This document shows, piece after piece, positions 5,347 to 8,165 of a DNA stretch of 8,165 nucleotides. This DNA comes from Candidatus Mediterraneibacter gallistercoris. GTDB lineage: Bacteria > Bacillota_A > Clostridia > Lachnospirales > Lachnospiraceae. Within the stretch, counting starts at the first letter, position 1. Each line of letters opens with the position of its first letter. A program made the position numbers and the translations under genes. The notes beneath the pieces are model-generated. The model saw nothing but the letters and a program-made list of their open reading frames with translations. It ran no database searches and was not told the DNA's origin. The stretch is from contig DWWI01000080.1 of the NCBI GenBank assembly GCA_019119745.1, positions 1-8,165 of the forward strand, read 5' to 3'.

Positions 5347-6027
5347 ATGCAGGGTTTAGATTTCCGCAGAAAGAGGAGAAACAGTAATAACAGAAAACCG
5401 GCAAAGCCGCGCAGATCGAGAAGAAGATCATCCCGCGGCGGGCTGCGCTTTGAAAACGGCAAAGCCCCGCTGCATTTTGCGCAGGAGAAACTTCGCAGAA
5501 ACAGAGTAGGTGCGAAAGATGTCGTTATATGGGCTGTGGAGCTCCTGATCGTCTGTATGCTGGCGGTTTTTCTGGTGGCGGCTTTCGGGCAGAGAGTGAG
5601 CACGGCAGGAGACTCCATGTCTCCGTCGCTTAAGAACGGAGACATCCTGTTGATCAACCGGGCGGTTTACCATATCAAGAGTCCGGCAAGGGGAGATATT
5701 GTCGCTTTCCGTCAGGAAGAAAACGGTCATTTTTCGGTAAAGCGGATCGTCGGGCTCCCGGGAGAGACAGTGCAGATTGCGGATGGACAGGTCCTTATAA
5801 ACGGAGAAGAACTGACGAAGAACATTTATGTATCTGATATCGAGTATGCCGGCGAGGCAGAACAGCCGGTTGAACTGGGGGATGACGAATATTTTGTCAT
5901 AGGAGACAATCACGATGCAAGCGACGACAGCCGGCTGCCGAGTATCGGCGCGGTGACCAGAGATGAAATCTACGGGGAAGCGTGGTTTATCGTCAGCCCG
6001 GGCAGGGATTTTGGATTTATCGGCTGA
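5347..6027 (+). CDS. lepB: Type I signal peptidase LepB (paralogue 1, with basic N-terminal tail)
   Basis: A 226-residue signal peptidase that cleaves signal peptides from exported proteins at the outer face of the membrane. Residues 1-57 are cytoplasmic and very basic (21 Lys/Arg, with clusters RRKRR and RRSRRRSSR). A single membrane segment spans about 58-80 (VVIWAVELLIVCMLAVFLVAA). Then comes catalytic Ser90 in GDSMSPSLKNGD, and general base Lys132 in VKRIVGLPGE (131-140). Box E is GDNHDASDDSR (186-196), less canonical than GDNRNNSxDSR. The usual Gram-positive SipS type has only a few residues before the membrane segment, so the tail is an extension. Start ATG 5347 follows GGAGGG (5338-5343) at short spacing; no later in-frame ATG would keep the membrane segment intact. 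A second lepB lies just beyond rbgA. Confidence 0.94.
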   Translation: MQGLDFRRKRRNSNNRKPAKPRRSRRRSSRGGLRFENGKAPLHFAQEKLRRNRVGAKDVVIWAVELLIVCMLAVFLVAAFGQRVSTAGDSMSPSLKNGDILLINRAVYHIKSPARGDIVAFRQEENGHFSVKRIVGLPGETVQIADGQVLINGEELTKNIYVSDIEYAGEAEQPVELGDDEYFVIGDNHDASDDSRLPSIGAVTRDEIYGEAWFIVSPGRDFGFIG

Positions 6028-6070
6028 CAGCCGGGATGACCTGCATAGGAGTGGCAGGTAATTCTGAATT
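6021..6070 (+). other. Tandem small hairpins at the lepB1-rbgA junction
   Basis: CGGCT-GAC-AGCCG (6021-6033) encloses the lepB1 stop codon, and ACCTGC (6039-6044) pairs with GCAGGT (6054-6059) across a 9-nt loop. AATTC-T-GAATT (6060-6070) follows directly. No T-run follows, so termination is unlikely. These could block exonucleases or slow ribosomes between the two genes. The pairings are seen; a function is not established. Confidence 0.3.
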
Positions 6071-6084
6071 GAAGGAGGATAAAG

Positions 6085-6930
6085 ATGCATTTTCAGTGGT
6101 ATCCGGGGCATATGACAAAAGCCCGGAGAATGATGCAGGAGAATATAAAACTGATCGATCTGATCATTGAGCTGGTGGATGCCAGGGTTCCGCTTTCCAG
6201 CAGAAATCCGGACATTGATGAGCTGGGCAGAGGAAAAGCGCGCCTGATCCTGCTAAATAAAGCAGATCTTGCGGAAGACCGCCTGAATGACGAATGGGTG
6301 GCTTATTTCAAAGAAAAGGGTTATTCTGCAGTTAAAGTGAATTCAAGGAAAGGCGGCGGAATCAAATCGATTCAGTCAGTGATTCAGGAAGCCTGTAAAG
6401 AAAAGACAGAGAGAGACAGAAAAAGAGGTATCTTAAACCGTCCTGTACGGGCTATGGTAGTTGGTATCCCTAATGTGGGAAAATCTACTTTTATCAATGC
6501 GCTTGCAGGCAAGGCGTGCGCAAAGACCGGAAATAAACCGGGTGTGACAAAAGGCAAGCAATGGATCCGTCTGAATAAGAGTGTAGAGCTTCTCGATACG
6601 CCGGGGATCCTCTGGCCGAAGTTTGAAGATCAGGAAGTGGGACTGAAACTTGCGTTTATCGGTTCTATCAAGGATGAAATCCTGCAGACAGAAGAACTGG
6701 CGGCAGAACTGGTGAAGTTTCTCAAAGAGTATTATCCGGGCGTACTGGAAGAAAAATATGGTATTCCGGAAGTGCAGGATACATATAAGTGTCTGGCGGA
6801 TATTGCTAAGAGCAGGCATTGTCTTGTAAGAGGCAGTGAACTTGATACAGAGAAAGCGGCATCAATCCTGCTGGATGATTTCCGCGGAGGCAGACTTGGC
6901 AGGATCACACTTGAGAGACCTCAGGCATAA
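6085..6930 (+). CDS. rbgA: Ribosome biogenesis GTPase RbgA (YlqF)
   Basis: A 281-residue circularly permuted GTPase that helps the late 45S-to-50S step of large-subunit assembly; in B. subtilis it promotes entry of late proteins such as L16. The motif order is permuted: G4 NKAD (58-61), then G1 GIPNVGKS (127-134), G2 PGVT (152-155), and G3 DTPG (171-174). The N-terminal WYPGHMTKA (5-13) includes His9, the catalytic histidine in the Bacillus protein. The C-terminal helical domain (about 180-280) is the RNA-binding ANTAR-like part of the family. Length is typical. Start at 6085 with AAGGAGG (6072-6078) 6 nt upstream. It is sandwiched between two signal peptidase genes; the rbgA-rnhB linkage of Bacillus is interrupted by lepB2. 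Confidence 0.97.
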   Translation: MHFQWYPGHMTKARRMMQENIKLIDLIIELVDARVPLSSRNPDIDELGRGKARLILLNKADLAEDRLNDEWVAYFKEKGYSAVKVNSRKGGGIKSIQSVIQEACKEKTERDRKRGILNRPVRAMVVGIPNVGKSTFINALAGKACAKTGNKPGVTKGKQWIRLNKSVELLDTPGILWPKFEDQEVGLKLAFIGSIKDEILQTEELAAELVKFLKEYYPGVLEEKYGIPEVQDTYKCLADIAKSRHCLVRGSELDTEKAASILLDDFRGGRLGRITLERPQA

Positions 6931-6954
6931 GGCAGAGGAAAGGCAGGCATATAT

Positions 6955-7491
6955 ATGAAAGGCATAATAAAAGAACTTCTAGGCTGGCTTGTATTTATAT
7001 TTATTGTTGTGGCGGCGTCCTATCTGGTCATCACATATGTGGGACAGAGGACAGAAGTAAGCGGCTCCTCTATGGAAACGACTCTTTCCGACGGAGACCA
7101 GCTCATAGTAGATAAAATATCATACCGGTTCCGCGATCCGAGCCGTTACGATATTGTTGTATTTCCATACCGGTATGAAGAAAATACATATTATATCAAG
7201 AGGATCATCGGACTTCCGGGTGAGACAGTGCAGATTGTGGACGGTGTTGTCTGGATCAACGGGCAGCCGCTGCATGAGCATTATGGCAATGAAGTGATAG
7301 AGGACCCCGGTCTCGCGGCAGAGCCGATTACGCTGGGAGATGACGAATATTTCGTGCTGGGTGACAATCGCAATAACAGTCAGGACAGCCGCGCCGCGAA
7401 TGTGGGGCTGATCCACAGGAACGAGCTGCTCGGCCGTGCATGGGTGAGAATCTGGCCATTCAGCAAGTTTGGAGTAATTAAACATGAGTAA
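6955..7491 (+). CDS. lepB: Type I signal peptidase LepB (paralogue 2, SipS-like)
   Basis: A 178-residue signal peptidase of the compact Gram-positive (SipS) form. A short cytoplasmic tail (1-9) is followed by one membrane helix (about 10-29, WLVFIFIVVAASYLVITYV). Catalytic Ser39 lies in SGSSM (36-40) and Lys82 in IKRIIGLPGE (81-90). A canonical box E GDNRNNSQDSR (136-146) and the C-terminal RAWVRIWPF (161-169) follow. It resembles paralogue 1 most strongly around GLPGETVQI and LGDDEYFV, including 16 identical bases at 5764-5779 and 7222-7237, so the two are related copies. The start at 6955 has only a weak AGAGGAAAGG (6934-6943) at long spacing. Its last 8 nt overlap rnhB. Confidence 0.95.
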   Translation: MKGIIKELLGWLVFIFIVVAASYLVITYVGQRTEVSGSSMETTLSDGDQLIVDKISYRFRDPSRYDIVVFPYRYEENTYYIKRIIGLPGETVQIVDGVVWINGQPLHEHYGNEVIEDPGLAAEPITLGDDEYFVLGDNRNNSQDSRAANVGLIHRNELLGRAWVRIWPFSKFGVIKHE

Positions 7492-8165
7492 GAGCATCGC
7501 ACAGATCAAGGCAGAATTTGAAAATGCGCAGGAGGCGGAATGGGCGTCCCTGTATGAAAAATATGGCGCAGATGAGCGATCTGGCGTTCGAAATATTATT
7601 CTGAAATATCAAAAGAAAGAGCAGAGTTTACAGAAGGAACGTCAACGCCTTGCCGGAATGCGAAGGTATGAGGAACAATACAAGGACTGCAGGTTCATCT
7701 GCGGTATTGACGAGGCGGGAAGAGGCCCTCTGGCAGGCCCTGTGGTTGCAGGGGCGGTCATCCTTCCGGCGGACTGCGAGATCCTTTATCTCAATGATTC
7801 CAAGAAATTGTCCGCTGCAAAACGCGAACAGCTCTATGATGAGATCATGGAGAAAGCAATTGCCGTGGGTGTGGGGATGGCGAGTCCTGCCCGGATCGAT
7901 GAGATCAATATCCTTCAGGCTACTTATGAGGCCATGCGTACGGCTGTATCTGAGCTGGGAGTGAAGCCTGATATCCTTCTGAACGATGCTGTGACAATAC
8001 CGGGGATCGAGATTCGTCAGGTGCCAATCATAAAAGGAGACGCGAAGAGCGTATCAATCGCAGCTGCGAGTATCATTGCAAAAGTGACGAGAGACCGGCT
8101 GATGATACAGTATGAGGAAGTGCTGCCGGGATACGGATTTGCGAAGCATAAGGGTTACGGATCGA
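7484..8165 (+). CDS. rnhB: Ribonuclease HII, 3' end missing
   Basis: The first 227 residues of RNase HII, which nicks DNA at misincorporated ribonucleotides and degrades RNA in RNA-DNA hybrids. Catalytic residues of the DEDD set are visible: Asp76-Glu77 in GIDEAGRGPLAGPV (74-87), Asp168 in ILLNDAVTIP, and Asp186 in IKGDAKS, followed by VSIAAASIIAKVTRDR (190-205). A charged helical N-terminal region of about 70 residues precedes the catalytic domain, as in the Bacillus RnhB protein. The ATG at 7484 overlaps the last 8 nt of lepB2 and has GGAG (7471-7474) 9 nt upstream, suggesting coupled translation. The frame is open to the window edge; the family length suggests a few tens of residues are missing. 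Confidence 0.96.
   Translation, partial: MSKSIAQIKAEFENAQEAEWASLYEKYGADERSGVRNIILKYQKKEQSLQKERQRLAGMRRYEEQYKDCRFICGIDEAGRGPLAGPVVAGAVILPADCEILYLNDSKKLSAAKREQLYDEIMEKAIAVGVGMASPARIDEINILQATYEAMRTAVSELGVKPDILLNDAVTIPGIEIRQVPIIKGDAKSVSIAAASIIAKVTRDRLMIQYEEVLPGYGFAKHKGYGS

Noticed and set aside
7650..7964. Plus-strand ORF of 104 residues inside rnhB
   Set aside because: It is an out-of-frame shadow of the RNase HII coding sequence, whose catalytic motifs lie in the other frame.
1..8165. CRISPR array, transposase, tRNA/rRNA genes, toxin-antitoxin or phage genes
   Set aside because: None seen: no regular direct repeats, no transposase-like protein, and all space is accounted for by core genes and short gaps.

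Overview
The window looks like chromosomal DNA from a Firmicute of the class Clostridia, probably a Lachnospiraceae-type gut anaerobe. Base composition is mixed by eye. Shine-Dalgarno sites are strong (AGGAGG-like), every gene reads on the + strand, and the gene order matches the widely conserved Gram-positive block ylxM-ffh-rpsP-khpA-rimM-trmD-rplS-lepB-rbgA-lepB-rnhB. Species cannot be assigned from this sequence alone.

Layout. (1) 1-816: the 3' part of an AprX-like subtilase (peptidase family S8), cut by the left edge just after where its catalytic Asp should lie. (2) 817-1038: an intergenic region holding a roughly 160-bp, highly structured element bounded by a perfect 12-bp inverted repeat. 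It is followed at once by a near-consensus sigma-A promoter. (3) 1039-3364: ylxM, ffh, rpsP and khpA, closed by an intrinsic terminator. (4) 3521-4819: rimM and trmD. (5) 4816-5320: rplS with its own promoter, which overlaps the trmD stop codon, a leader of about 75 nt and a terminator. (6) 5347-8165: lepB1, rbgA, lepB2 and rnhB (cut by the right edge), tightly packed. No stretch over 300 bp lacks a gene.

How the genes work together. Ffh and its companion YlxM serve co-translational targeting of membrane and secreted proteins, and the two type I signal peptidases process exported proteins. S16, L19, RimM (30S assembly) and RbgA (50S assembly) belong to ribosome building. TrmD makes m1G37 in tRNA to prevent frameshifting. 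KhpA is a small RNA-binding KH protein. RNase HII removes ribonucleotides from DNA. The block thus joins translation, ribosome assembly and protein export.

The coding content is mostly core housekeeping. The least explained part is the structured element at about 815-990 upstream of the ylxM-ffh promoter, where the usual upstream neighbour ftsY is absent. Other points worth a second look are a Glu in place of the catalytic Asp of TrmD, a very short ylxM leader, a possible self-regulating rplS leader, and two divergent lepB genes flanking rbgA, one with a strongly basic N-terminal tail.
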